From Halorubrum cibi (GTDB lineage Archaea; Halobacteriota; Halobacteria; Halobacteriales; Haloferacaceae), in NCBI RefSeq assembly GCF_900182635.1, contig NZ_FXTD01000006.1, positions 171,775-235,774 of the forward strand: a stretch of 64,000 bases of DNA, given 5' to 3'. The first letter of the stretch is position 1. Each line of letters starts with the position of its first letter. The notes under the pieces were generated by a model. That model had not been told where the DNA came from. It saw only the letters and a list, made by a program, of their open reading frames with translations, and ran no database searches. The position numbers were made by a program, and so were the translations under genes. Positions 55,009 to 62,703 of this stretch are shown here, piece after piece.

Positions 55009-57444
55009 ATGGCTGACTCAGATGGGGAAACTGTCACCTTTACTATCGACAGTCGACTCCTCGAAGAACTAGGTGAAAATCTAGTTACGCGAAACCATGT
55101 TGCTGTAGGGGAGTTGGTCAAAAACTCATATGATGCAGATGCGACAGAAGTGATCCTAGAATTTGAGGAGGTAACAGCCAAAGATACTTCGAATAGTGAA
55201 ATCGCAGTTATTGATGACGGGAATGGGATGACACTTGAGGAGGTACGAGATGACTTTATGCGGATCGCGACGACCAGTAAGCTACGTGATCCAGTTTCAG
55301 ATAAATACGGGCGTGAGAAAGCCGGAGACAAAGGGATTGGCCGTTTTGCGTGCCGTCGTCTCGCAAATGTTCTTAATATTGAAACGACCGCCAAAATCGA
55401 AGACGAAGTCTACCAGCGAACAACACTAAATATAGACTGGAGGGATTATAAAGCAGATCAGCAAATTGAGGAGGTTAGTTTTCCGGTAACAGTAGAGGAA
55501 GTTACTAGCCAAGAAGAACCAGACATCTCCACCGGAACAACACTTCGTCTCAGAGATCTACAAGAGTCTTGGACAAAGAGAGATTTCGATACACTCCGTC
55601 GAAACATGGTTACCCTGGCAGTTGTAGAAGAGCAGGATCGTGGTCCCGATTACGAGTACGATCCTGGGTTTGAGATTACGTTTCGCGCTCCAGAATTTGA
55701 CATGGGGGAAGGAACTCTTACTGAGCAGATTCACAACGCAAGTTGGGGTTTCTTGGAGGGGGAAATCGGTAAAAATGGAAAAGTGTTATTAGAATTAGAT
55801 GCGAATATTATTGGAAGTCAATCTTATTCATTTTCTCACAATTCACCTGGACTGGCTGGAACGAAGTTTGAGATCTCGTATATCCCTCTTGATACTAAAG
55901 AGCACTACCGGGATCCTCAGACGCTGAGTTTGAAACGGGCAAGAGATATCTCAGATAACCATAGTGGTGTTCGCGTTTACAAAGGCGGATTTCGTGTTTT
56001 CACATACGGTGGGCCGAATGACGACTGGCTTGGGATCGATCAAGACAGAACGACGCATAAAGGCCGCAGCCCAGATGAAACGTTCGAGGGACTTCGTAAC
56101 AACTTAGATTTACACACAGATTTCAACAAAGCTCTGTTAGCTGGCCCAAATAATCGGAATTTGGTAGGACGAGTGATGATTAGCTCGGATGCAGACCTGA
56201 CGATGGCCTCAAATCGGGAAGACTTCCAAGAGAATGAGGTTTTCGAGGAACTTCGAGAAATCATCCGTTTGAGCCTTCAGTGGATGACTCTACAGTGGAG
56301 TCATTACAAAGCAGTAAAATCACGAAAGCAGTTGGAGGAAGAGACAGAAAAATTCCTTGACGAAACCCAAGACGATGAGAGTGATTCTACCGGTGAAGGT
56401 GGTGGCGATTCAGCCGATGACAGTGGACGCAGATCGACCAGCGAAGCCGGAGATACAACTATCGACAAAAATCAAAAAGATTCTGCTGGCAAGGACGATG
56501 AGTCAGAGGTTAACAAAACGAGCGAAGAACAAGACAAAGAGCCAGTAGATAGCGCACTAGATTTATTAGAAGGTGTCGCAGATACGGCAACTGACACCGT
56601 TCCGGAAGACGACCGACAAGTATCGGACGAAGCCGTAGAAACTGCAACAAAAGTCGTCCGCAGTACACTTGAGCAAAAAGAGCAAGAAATCGATTTCTTC
56701 CGATCTGCGTTCTCCGTAAACCAGGTTGTCTTCTCTTTCTCACACGAACTTCGTTCGATGGTTAATAACCTTGGAAGTACTGCTGCCGAAATTGAGGCAG
56801 TTATGAATAATGTCCCCGAAGATCAACACGCTCAGTTCGAAGATATCATCGGTAATCTGCGCAAGATGGAAGATCGATTCAAAAGCCAGATGGAACTATT
56901 TGGTATCTTCATGGAAACCGGGAATCGAAAAGATGTAGAAGAGCAGGCCATCTCAACGATCGTTGAGGACGTTCTGGAAGCAACAGAATATATTGCGGAG
57001 TACTATAATGTCGATTTTTCAACAGATATTCCAAGACTACTTTATACGCCACCAATGTATAAATCAGAGCTGTATTCGATCGTGATTAATCTGGTTACGA
57101 ATGGTATCAAAGCTGTCGGTACATCTGGGGGAGAAAATAACCAGATCCACATAGAAGGCAAGAATACTGATGACGGGATTCAGATTCGGGTTTACGATAA
57201 CGGAGTCGGGATTCCCGACAGCGCCCGCGAAGAAGCATTCCAACCATTGGTCTCTGATCCGGTCAACAATATATACGAAGATCTATCCAAAGAGATGCCA
57301 GAGGAGTTGTCTGAACAGCTCGGGAGAGGAACTGGGTTGGGATTAAGTATTGTACGAAACATCGCTGAAAAATATGGTGGTCAGGCCCGTTTTGTCGATT
57401 CAGATGACTGGTCCACTTGTGTAGAGGTGACCCTCAATGAGTGA
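55009..57444 (+). CDS. Dual-GHKL ATPase: MORC/Hsp90-like domain plus histidine kinase
   Basis: An 811-aa soluble protein. The N-terminal GHKL ATPase (residues 1-430) has VAVGELVKNSYDADA (Glu36, Asn39), IDDGNGM (69-74) and AGDKGIGRFACRRL (106-119), like MORC, MutL and Hsp90. A low-complexity acidic linker (about 445-540) follows, then a histidine kinase: H-box FSFSHELRSMVNNLG (His579), N-box INLVTNGIKAV (Asn698), G1 YDNGVGIPD and G2 GRGTGLGLSIVRNIAEKYGG (772-790). It is not a membrane sensor. MORC-like ATPases linked to restriction systems are known in prokaryotes. Overlaps the receiver gene by 8 bp. Confidence 0.88.
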   Translation: MADSDGETVTFTIDSRLLEELGENLVTRNHVAVGELVKNSYDADATEVILEFEEVTAKDTSNSEIAVIDDGNGMTLEEVRDDFMRIATTSKLRDPVSDKYGREKAGDKGIGRFACRRLANVLNIETTAKIEDEVYQRTTLNIDWRDYKADQQIEEVSFPVTVEEVTSQEEPDISTGTTLRLRDLQESWTKRDFDTLRRNMVTLAVVEEQDRGPDYEYDPGFEITFRAPEFDMGEGTLTEQIHNASWGFLEGEIGKNGKVLLELDANIIGSQSYSFSHNSPGLAGTKFEISYIPLDTKEHYRDPQTLSLKRARDISDNHSGVRVYKGGFRVFTYGGPNDDWLGIDQDRTTHKGRSPDETFEGLRNNLDLHTDFNKALLAGPNNRNLVGRVMISSDADLTMASNREDFQENEVFEELREIIRLSLQWMTLQWSHYKAVKSRKQLEEETEKFLDETQDDESDSTGEGGGDSADDSGRRSTSEAGDTTIDKNQKDSAGKDDESEVNKTSEEQDKEPVDSALDLLEGVADTATDTVPEDDRQVSDEAVETATKVVRSTLEQKEQEIDFFRSAFSVNQVVFSFSHELRSMVNNLGSTAAEIEAVMNNVPEDQHAQFEDIIGNLRKMEDRFKSQMELFGIFMETGNRKDVEEQAISTIVEDVLEATEYIAEYYNVDFSTDIPRLLYTPPMYKSELYSIVINLVTNGIKAVGTSGGENNQIHIEGKNTDDGIQIRVYDNGVGIPDSAREEAFQPLVSDPVNNIYEDLSKEMPEELSEQLGRGTGLGLSIVRNIAEKYGGQARFVDSDDWSTCVEVTLNE

Positions 57445-58444
57445 ATATACAATTTGGTGGATTGACGATTCAGAGGACCGAGCAAAGGATGCGGATAGAT
57501 TGAGCGATTTTGCTCCTGAGCTATCTGTCCAATTTAGCGGGCCCAGCGAAGCAGTAGATCGGTTAGACGAGGCAGATAATTTATCAGAAGTTGATCTCGT
57601 ACTTATTGATTGGAAACTAAATGAGCATGGTGACTTTCTGGGGAAAGGGCTCACAATGGCTGGGAAGGTTAGCGAAGAGCTCCCAGAAACGCCCCTCTAT
57701 GGATTTAGTAGTGAAGTTTCAGAGTTGAGAGCTACCGCAACACGAGAGCAATTTGAGGAAACCTACGATGTGAGTGAGCTTCAGTCAAAAGAAGGCGCCC
57801 TCAACATCAAACTTGATTTAGATTCATATACTGAAATCAAAAATGTAAGAGGAGAAGGATTACAAGAACTTATCAAACTGCTTGATCCGCCTGAAGCTGC
57901 TATTGAGGATTTGAAGAGTATTATTCCTCGGGAATATACAGATGGTCTGAAATCTGATCCAAAAATTAATGGAGGAAGTATAATAGAATTTGGAGAATGG
58001 GTCCGTAATCGTTTCTTAGAAACACCGGGGCCGTTGTGGGATGACGACTGGACTGCGACTAAGATCGGACTCCAACCAGACGCTCTCAGTGGATACACAG
58101 ACGAACTTAACGGTACGAAGCACGGTGACGCAACGTATTCCGGTATATTTTCACACCGTAAGAGCAGACGATGGTGGTCAACCCAAGTTATTGATGCTGT
58201 TGTTGCTCTTGCTAAGAACAGAGATGTTCGACTCGGAGAACTGACGACAGTTGGAGAAGTGGTTCTGGGGGAGTCAGAAAAAATATCAGTCTGTGAAGTA
58301 TGTGGTGAGGACTACCCGGACATATTGGCTGCCGGCAGAGATGGGGAAGATGCTGATGCACCCGTTCACCTAGGATGTAGTCACATACACCATACCCGCG
58401 AAGGTACATTCGAGGACTATCGTATCGCTGATCGACTGAAATAA
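57437..58444 (+). CDS. Receiver-like protein with C-terminal zinc-binding motif
   Basis: A 335-aa protein. The N-terminal domain has the receiver pattern: IWWIDDSEDRA (Asp10, Asp11), LVLIDWKLNE (Asp58 as phosphoacceptor), YGFSSEV (switch Ser91/92). The expected Lys could be that in LNIKLDL. The middle part (residues 140-270) is unknown. The C-terminus has CEVCGEDYPD and LGCSHIHH, a likely zinc site. It is co-translated with the kinase and probably its phosphorylation target. Its end overlaps the next gene's start by 1 bp (TAATG). Confidence 0.8.
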   Translation: MSEYTIWWIDDSEDRAKDADRLSDFAPELSVQFSGPSEAVDRLDEADNLSEVDLVLIDWKLNEHGDFLGKGLTMAGKVSEELPETPLYGFSSEVSELRATATREQFEETYDVSELQSKEGALNIKLDLDSYTEIKNVRGEGLQELIKLLDPPEAAIEDLKSIIPREYTDGLKSDPKINGGSIIEFGEWVRNRFLETPGPLWDDDWTATKIGLQPDALSGYTDELNGTKHGDATYSGIFSHRKSRRWWSTQVIDAVVALAKNRDVRLGELTTVGEVVLGESEKISVCEVCGEDYPDILAAGRDGEDADAPVHLGCSHIHHTREGTFEDYRIADRLK

Positions 58445-59253
58445 TGCCTAACATGCCTTCTCCCGATGAACTCCTTCCGGACCCCGACGAGCTTTATGAA
58501 CATCTAGTGGATCAGCTTAGTTTCCTCCAAAATCGAGGTGGAAAAATATCCCGCAATAAAAGAAATTTCCGTAAAACATTATCCACACTTGAGGAAGAAG
58601 ACCCTGAAGATTGGACTTTAGACATTAATCCCAATTGGATTGTTCAAATAGAAACACCCGATTACCTATCGAGAAACGACTCAAAACGCGACTTTGCAAT
58701 TCAAGACGGGCTCGCAGTTGTGGGCGGTATTATCAAGGCAGAGGAAAACCAATTCAAAGAATATTCTCTACATCTTACTCTCATAGCACATCGAAATTCT
58801 GAGGTCCGCGGTCATCACGCGGGCGCGCCATGCTGTTGGAACCACGGAAGTGATGAGTGGAAGTTTCGAGTGGCCAAACGATATCACTTTGACATTGACG
58901 TTGGAGATGACGATACGGAAGATAAACCAATCGCACACCTCCAATCTGGTGGGAACTTCAAAAAAGAGAACCTCCCGAAAGAAATCGATTCTGACGCCAT
59001 ACATTACTGTTCCACACCATTAGACAAGCCACGGTTGCCCCATCCGCCGATGGATCCAATACTCGTCCTACAGTTGGTTGCTGATCAATACGAATGCCCA
59101 AGCGACATTCGTAGCGAATATTGGGAATCCCAAATTTTCGAAGCCGAATCAATGTTATGGGAACGATATTACTCTCGTATTTCTGAACACGTTTCGAATA
59201 ACGACCGAACAGATCTATTTGACTCACTCATATCAAATGGTCGGATGGATTAA
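58444..59253 (+). CDS. Unknown protein, third gene of the GHKL operon
   Basis: A 269-aa soluble protein. It is helical and charged at the N-terminus (residues 1-60), then a beta-rich central domain (WIVQIETPDYLSRND, EYSLHLTLIAHRNSEVRG) with HHAGAPCCWNHG, and a His/Cys-rich stretch before HYCSTPLDKPRLPHPPMDP, followed by a helical end. The concentration of His and Cys may bind metal. No family recognised. The 1-bp overlap with the receiver gene makes it a stoichiometric partner or effector candidate of the phosphorelay. Base composition matches the island. Confidence 0.7.
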   Translation: MPNMPSPDELLPDPDELYEHLVDQLSFLQNRGGKISRNKRNFRKTLSTLEEEDPEDWTLDINPNWIVQIETPDYLSRNDSKRDFAIQDGLAVVGGIIKAEENQFKEYSLHLTLIAHRNSEVRGHHAGAPCCWNHGSDEWKFRVAKRYHFDIDVGDDDTEDKPIAHLQSGGNFKKENLPKEIDSDAIHYCSTPLDKPRLPHPPMDPILVLQLVADQYECPSDIRSEYWESQIFEAESMLWERYYSRISEHVSNNDRTDLFDSLISNGRMD

Positions 59254-59296
59254 ATGAATGTGACTGTGTAAATCTCCGTGAAATTCTAAAACCGGG

Positions 59297-60088
59297 TCAC
59301 ATCCTTTTTGGCTCGAAGTTCATCACCAACCGCTCTTTCACGTCCTTCGCCGACCCGCGCTTCCCGCTGTTGATGAATCGCTTCTCGTCGCGGTCGAGCA
59401 CGTACACGTCCTCGAAGCACTCCGGCAGGTCCTCGTACGAGCAGATCCAGTCGCCCTCCAACGCCGCGAGCCCGTCGACGAGCGCCCCGTGGTCGATCGT
59501 GTTCACGAGGTAGTAGTCCTCGTAGCCGACGTAGGGCGGGTCACAGTAGAACACCGTGTCCGCCCCGTCGTACTTCTCGAAGACGTCGGCCCAGTCGAGG
59601 TTCTCGACGACCACGTCCGAGAACCGCTCCGCGAACTCGTCGAGCCGGTCGACCTTGTTCGCGTACGACAGCGCCCGACTCGACACCTTCGAGGTCCCGA
59701 ACCCGGCCGGCCCGTCGTACTTCGCGCCCCACTGCGTGTACCGCAGGTAGAAGAACTGCCCGGCGCGCTCGATCGCGTCGCTCGGCCGGTAGCCGTGGAA
59801 GAACTTGTGCGCCCACTCGTCGTGGAGCTTCCTGGAGTACGGCGTCCGGTCGAGCCACTCGATCAGCTCCTCGGAGCGGTCGCGGAGGACCTCGAAGAAC
59901 TGGACCAGGTCGCCGTCGCGGTCGTTGTACACCTCGACGTCGCTCGTGTCCGGGTCCTTGTTCGCGAGGACGCCGGCCGCACCCCCGAAGACTTCCACGA
60001 AGCAGACGTGCGCCGGAACCTGCTCGAGGATCCACGACGCGAAGCGACTCTTCCCGCCGGGGTAGGGGAAGACGGCGTCGGGCATCAC
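59297..60088 (-). CDS. Dam-type (D12 class) N6-adenine methyltransferase
   Basis: A 263-aa alpha-class DNA adenine methyltransferase. The SAM motif is FPYPGGKSRFASWI with FVEVFGGAAGVL, and the catalytic motif IV is YCDPPYVGYEDYY. GC-rich, in contrast to the island it abuts. Such genes are frequent in haloviruses and protect element DNA from GATC-type or other cleavage; the site is not known. The ATG pair (MMPD) overlaps the 106-aa gene by 4 bp. Confidence 0.9.
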   Translation of the reverse strand: MMPDAVFPYPGGKSRFASWILEQVPAHVCFVEVFGGAAGVLANKDPDTSDVEVYNDRDGDLVQFFEVLRDRSEELIEWLDRTPYSRKLHDEWAHKFFHGYRPSDAIERAGQFFYLRYTQWGAKYDGPAGFGTSKVSSRALSYANKVDRLDEFAERFSDVVVENLDWADVFEKYDGADTVFYCDPPYVGYEDYYLVNTIDHGALVDGLAALEGDWICSYEDLPECFEDVYVLDRDEKRFINSGKRGSAKDVKERLVMNFEPKRM

Positions 60089-60405
60089 CGACCCCCATCG
60101 AGCCGTCTCCCGACCACGCCGGCGACGCGCTCGACCCAGTTCGGGACCATGTCGTCGGGCACGCTGTCGCCCTCACAGAAGACGTCGCCGACCTCCAGCG
60201 AGCCGTCGACGAACCACACGTCGAGCTGCCAGTCGTACTGGTTCGCCGCCTCGATCTCGATGCGGAGCGTGGAGTTCGCGTCGACGCTGACCTCCGCGAG
60301 CACGTAATTAGGCCCTCGGTGGCGGCCGTTCCCCTCCGCGGCGAGGTCGATGTCGAACTCCTTCGTCCGAGCGCTGCTGCCGTGTGCCGATTGCTTCGAA
60401 GCCAT
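60085..60405 (-). CDS. Small element protein upstream of the Dam-type methylase
   Basis: A 106-aa protein with a Ser/Ala/Lys N-terminus, a beta-rich core (YVLAEVSVDANSTLRIEIEAA in parts, WQLDVWFVDGSLEVGDVF) and a basic C-terminus. No recognised domain. TTTAG at 60431-60435 is 28 bp upstream of the ATG, so the transcript is leaderless and also carries the methylase. The promoter block is a copy of that of the PadR gene. Confidence 0.65.
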   Translation of the reverse strand: MASKQSAHGSSARTKEFDIDLAAEGNGRHRGPNYVLAEVSVDANSTLRIEIEAANQYDWQLDVWFVDGSLEVGDVFCEGDSVPDDMVPNWVERVAGVVGRRLDGGR

Positions 60406-60449
60406 ACCGAGCGCTGGTCGTCGGTGCCGGTTTAGCCTGACCCGCAGGG

Positions 60450-60469
60450 TTCCGATCGGTTCCGGACGG
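60450..60469. promoter_or_regulatory. Paired direct repeat, 106-aa gene promoter (proximal)
   Basis: TTCCGATCGG then TTCCGGACGG with no spacer, 14 bp upstream of the TATA at 60431-60435. Confidence 0.65.
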
Positions 60470-60504
60470 GTGATAAGTACGTGCCGTCCCCGAGTTAGCC
60501 GAGT

Positions 60505-60526
60505 TCCGGACGGTGTTCCGGATGGT
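60505..60526. promoter_or_regulatory. Paired direct repeat, 106-aa gene promoter (distal)
   Basis: TTCCGGACGG, TG spacer, TTCCGGATGG. Same arrangement as 50968-50989. Confidence 0.6.
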
Positions 60527-60593
60527 CGACGACGTCGGCGTACTCCTACGCTGAGTCACCCGTTCGGCTCGCCGAATGCGGACCGCCTCTCGG

Positions 60594-60833
60594 TCACTCC
60601 GGTTGGTACGGGTCGCTCTTGACGTTCGTCTCTCGGTCCCCGTCGTACCCGTCGAAGTCGCTGAACGTCCCGCTGCGCTGTTGGACGACCCGCACACGGA
60701 GGGTCCTGCCGTCTTCGATCTGCCAGCGGAGTTTGTCGCCATCGTCGATCTCCAGCTCTCGACGGATGTGGGCGGGAATGTTCGCTTGGTTCCCCGAGAC
60801 CTTGCTCTCGGAATCAACTCTCTCGCTGCTCAT
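60594..60833 (-). CDS. AbrB/MazE-like DNA-binding protein
   Basis: A 79-aa protein. The swapped-hairpin fold signature is KVSGNQANIPAHIRRELEIDDGD followed by KLRWQIEDGRTLRVRVVQ (given in parts). Members are antitoxins or transition-state regulators. No toxin is directly downstream, so a regulator role is more likely. GATAAG at 60858-60863 is 28 bp before the ATG. Lacks the TTCCG pairs found at the neighbouring promoters. Confidence 0.85.
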   Translation of the reverse strand: MSSERVDSESKVSGNQANIPAHIRRELEIDDGDKLRWQIEDGRTLRVRVVQQRSGTFSDFDGYDGDRETNVKSDPYQPE

Positions 60834-60945
60834 ACGCGGGAATATAGCGCCTCTGCCGATAAGTGTAGTGTACCTCCACGCTACGTTTCGGTATCGTGGC
60901 CTCGTGTTCCGCGTTCAGCAGGCCGTCTGCGTCTGAGTCTCCGAA

Positions 60946-61980
60946 TCAGAGCTCGGGAGTCGATTCGGAGTGATCGACGCCGACGAGGGAGTACCGCTTC
61001 GTCCCCCTGTCCCACTCGACCTCGATCAGGTTGTAGTGCTCCAGCTTCGGCAGGTGGTTCTCCCGGAGGTACCGAAGCGTCACCGGGTCGTCGTGGCGCT
61101 CCTCGTACCGGGCGTACAACTCCTTCTGAATGAGCCCGCCCTCCGCCTCGACGAGGACCTCGTGGAGCGCGCGCTGGTGTGTGTTCAGCTTCGAGATCGT
61201 CTTCTGTCGCACCTCTTGCTCGGCGTTCCGGACCGCATCCTCGACGAGACGCTCGGGGATCGCGGCGAGTCCCTCCTGGCTGGCCATGCGCACGGCGACC
61301 CGGAGCGCCGTGATCGCCTGGCGCGCGTCTCCTTCGGAGAGACGCGCGATCCGCGCGAGCACGTCATCGTTGACGGCCCCTGGACCGAGTCCGTCGCGAG
61401 CCCGCCTGGAGAGGATCTCCGTGATCGTGTCCTCGCCGTAGGTATCGAACCGCACGCGGTAGGCGACGCTGATCCGCGAGGTGATCCGATCGTCGAGGTC
61501 GGCGAAGAGGTCGATCTCGCGGTTCGCGATGCCGATCCACGAGAGCCCGCGGATCTCGTGGAGGTCGTAGAGCACCTCGGTCCCACGGAGCTGGTCGGCC
61601 TCGTCGAGGATGACGACGCCCGGCCCATGGAGGTTGCTCTTAATCAGGTCGATAAGCCGGCTCGTCGACGAGGATCTGGGGAGCGTTGCGCCGACCAAGC
61701 CGCGTGCGATCTGGTCGAGGACCCTGTTTCTGGTATGATCTTGCCAGCAGTTCACGTAGGCGTAGGGGACCTCGAGGACCTCCCGCCGGAGTTCGCGAAC
61801 GGCCGCCTTCGCGACGGTCGTCTTCCCGACGCCGGAGGGACCGAACAGGAAGACGTTTTCGGCGCGGAAGCCGTCCTCGATCGGTGCGAGCGCGTCCGTC
61901 ACCTCGTTCATGTGTCGATTCCGGCCGACGATCGGGTCGGGCAGGTGATCATCCCTGAACACCTCCCCATCACGGAGCAT
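60946..61980 (-). CDS. Orc1/Cdc6-type replication initiator
   Basis: A 344-aa AAA+ protein. Walker A is FLFGPSGVGKTTVAKAAV, Walker B VVILDEADQL, sensor 1 SWIGIANREID, sensor 2 GDARQAITALRVA, and a C-terminal winged helix (TISKLNTHQRALHEVLVEAE in parts). Short for the family, typical of mobile-element paralogues. CATAA at 62006-62010 is 28 bp upstream and the paired repeat at 62026 is 15 bp farther. It may fire an origin near its own promoter. Confidence 0.92.
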   Translation of the reverse strand: MLRDGEVFRDDHLPDPIVGRNRHMNEVTDALAPIEDGFRAENVFLFGPSGVGKTTVAKAAVRELRREVLEVPYAYVNCWQDHTRNRVLDQIARGLVGATLPRSSSTSRLIDLIKSNLHGPGVVILDEADQLRGTEVLYDLHEIRGLSWIGIANREIDLFADLDDRITSRISVAYRVRFDTYGEDTITEILSRRARDGLGPGAVNDDVLARIARLSEGDARQAITALRVAVRMASQEGLAAIPERLVEDAVRNAEQEVRQKTISKLNTHQRALHEVLVEAEGGLIQKELYARYEERHDDPVTLRYLRENHLPKLEHYNLIEVEWDRGTKRYSLVGVDHSESTPEL

Positions 61981-62025
61981 GTCTGACCCCGAGACGGCGA
62001 TGGGACATAAGCGGAACCCCCAGTG

Positions 62026-62045
62026 TTCCGAACGGTTCCGGATGG
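62026..62045. promoter_or_regulatory. Paired direct repeat between orc1/cdc6 and the antitoxin gene
   Basis: TTCCGAACGG then TTCCGGATGG, no spacer, 15 bp upstream of the TATA for orc1/cdc6. It also lies about 50 bp upstream of the plus-strand antitoxin ATG. Could be an operator or an iteron. Confidence 0.65.
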
Positions 62046-62094
62046 GTTCAAACTGCCCCGAATCCTTTTGTGTATCACCGCTGTATCACAGAAC

Positions 62095-62376
62095 ATGAGC
62101 GTCGACACGGACTCCGGTGACGATCGGATGGAGAAGATCAACGTTCGAGTTCCCGAGAAGCTCCTCACCCAGATCGAAGAGGAGTGGGAGCGCCGCGGGT
62201 ATTCGAGCAAATCCGAGGCGATCCGTGACGCACTTCGAAACTGGGTGAATCCCCCGGCAACGCTTTCGGAGGAGACGCTCGAGGACTTGGAGAAGAGCCG
62301 CGAACAGGCGGAACGCGGTGAGACCTACGATGCGGATGAAGTGCGGGAACGTCTCGGACTCGACGGCGACGAATGA
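62095..62376 (+). CDS. Ribbon-helix-helix (CopG-like) antitoxin
   Basis: A 93-aa protein. The N-terminal ribbon and helices are KINVRVPEKLLTQIEEEWERRGYSSKSEAIRDALRNWV (in parts). The acidic C-terminal tail likely wraps the toxin. The start at 62095 (MSVDTDSG) begins after the promoter. It overlaps the toxin gene by 4 bp, the typical type II arrangement. Confidence 0.9.
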   Translation: MSVDTDSGDDRMEKINVRVPEKLLTQIEEEWERRGYSSKSEAIRDALRNWVNPPATLSEETLEDLEKSREQAERGETYDADEVRERLGLDGDE

Positions 62377-62636
62377 CAGAGGTCGAGTACACCGAGCAGG
62401 CGGTCGAGCATCTCGAAGGGCTCGATCCGCAGGTCGCCGATCGGGTGATGAACAAGGTCGACGAAGCGACCGAGTGGACGGATCACCGACTCGAGCCGCT
62501 CACGAACTACCCGTACTATAAGCTCCGCGCCGGCGACTACCGTGCGATCATCACGTGGGACCGATCGAAGGACCTCCTCCGTGTCGAAGCGGTGGGTCAT
62601 CGTCGGAACATCTACGACCGCCATCTCCCACCCTGA
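62373..62636 (+). CDS. RelE/ParE-superfamily toxin
   Basis: An 87-aa toxin with EVEYTEQAVEHLEGLDPQVADRV, KLRAGDYRAIITWD and VEAVGHRRNIYDRH (segments), the usual fold for mRNA interferases of the RelE group. His and Arg at the C-terminus could be catalytic. Paired with the CopG-like antitoxin, it should maintain the element. Confidence 0.9.
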   Translation: MTEVEYTEQAVEHLEGLDPQVADRVMNKVDEATEWTDHRLEPLTNYPYYKLRAGDYRAIITWDRSKDLLRVEAVGHRRNIYDRHLPP

Positions 62637-62703
62637 TAGAGAGTCGACTTGTCACATCACTCAGTTTCACAAGGTCGGCTGAAAGAGACACGATAGCGAA
62701 AAC

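Larger units (their letters stand above)
60426..60529 (-). repeat. Promoter block duplicated from 50890-50992
   Basis: CGGTTTAGCCTGAC at 60428-60441 with the two paired repeats at 60450 and 60505. Same spacings to the TATA (14 bp) and between pairs (55 bp) as the PadR promoter. Confidence 0.75.

Noticed and set aside
54953..55009. Upstream TTG start for the zincin gene
   Set aside because: It would overlap the divergent GHKL ATG and remove the space for the TATA; the GTG at 54952 has ideal spacing.
51864..59253. Label as BREX, DISARM, Dnd or type I restriction
   Set aside because: None of their defining helicase, PglZ, Drm, sulfur-transfer or HsdR/HsdS proteins is present in the island.
62040..62060. 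tRNA T-arm-like GGGTTCAAAC
   Set aside because: No matching acceptor, D-arm or anticodon arm around it; it belongs to the promoter region of the antitoxin gene.
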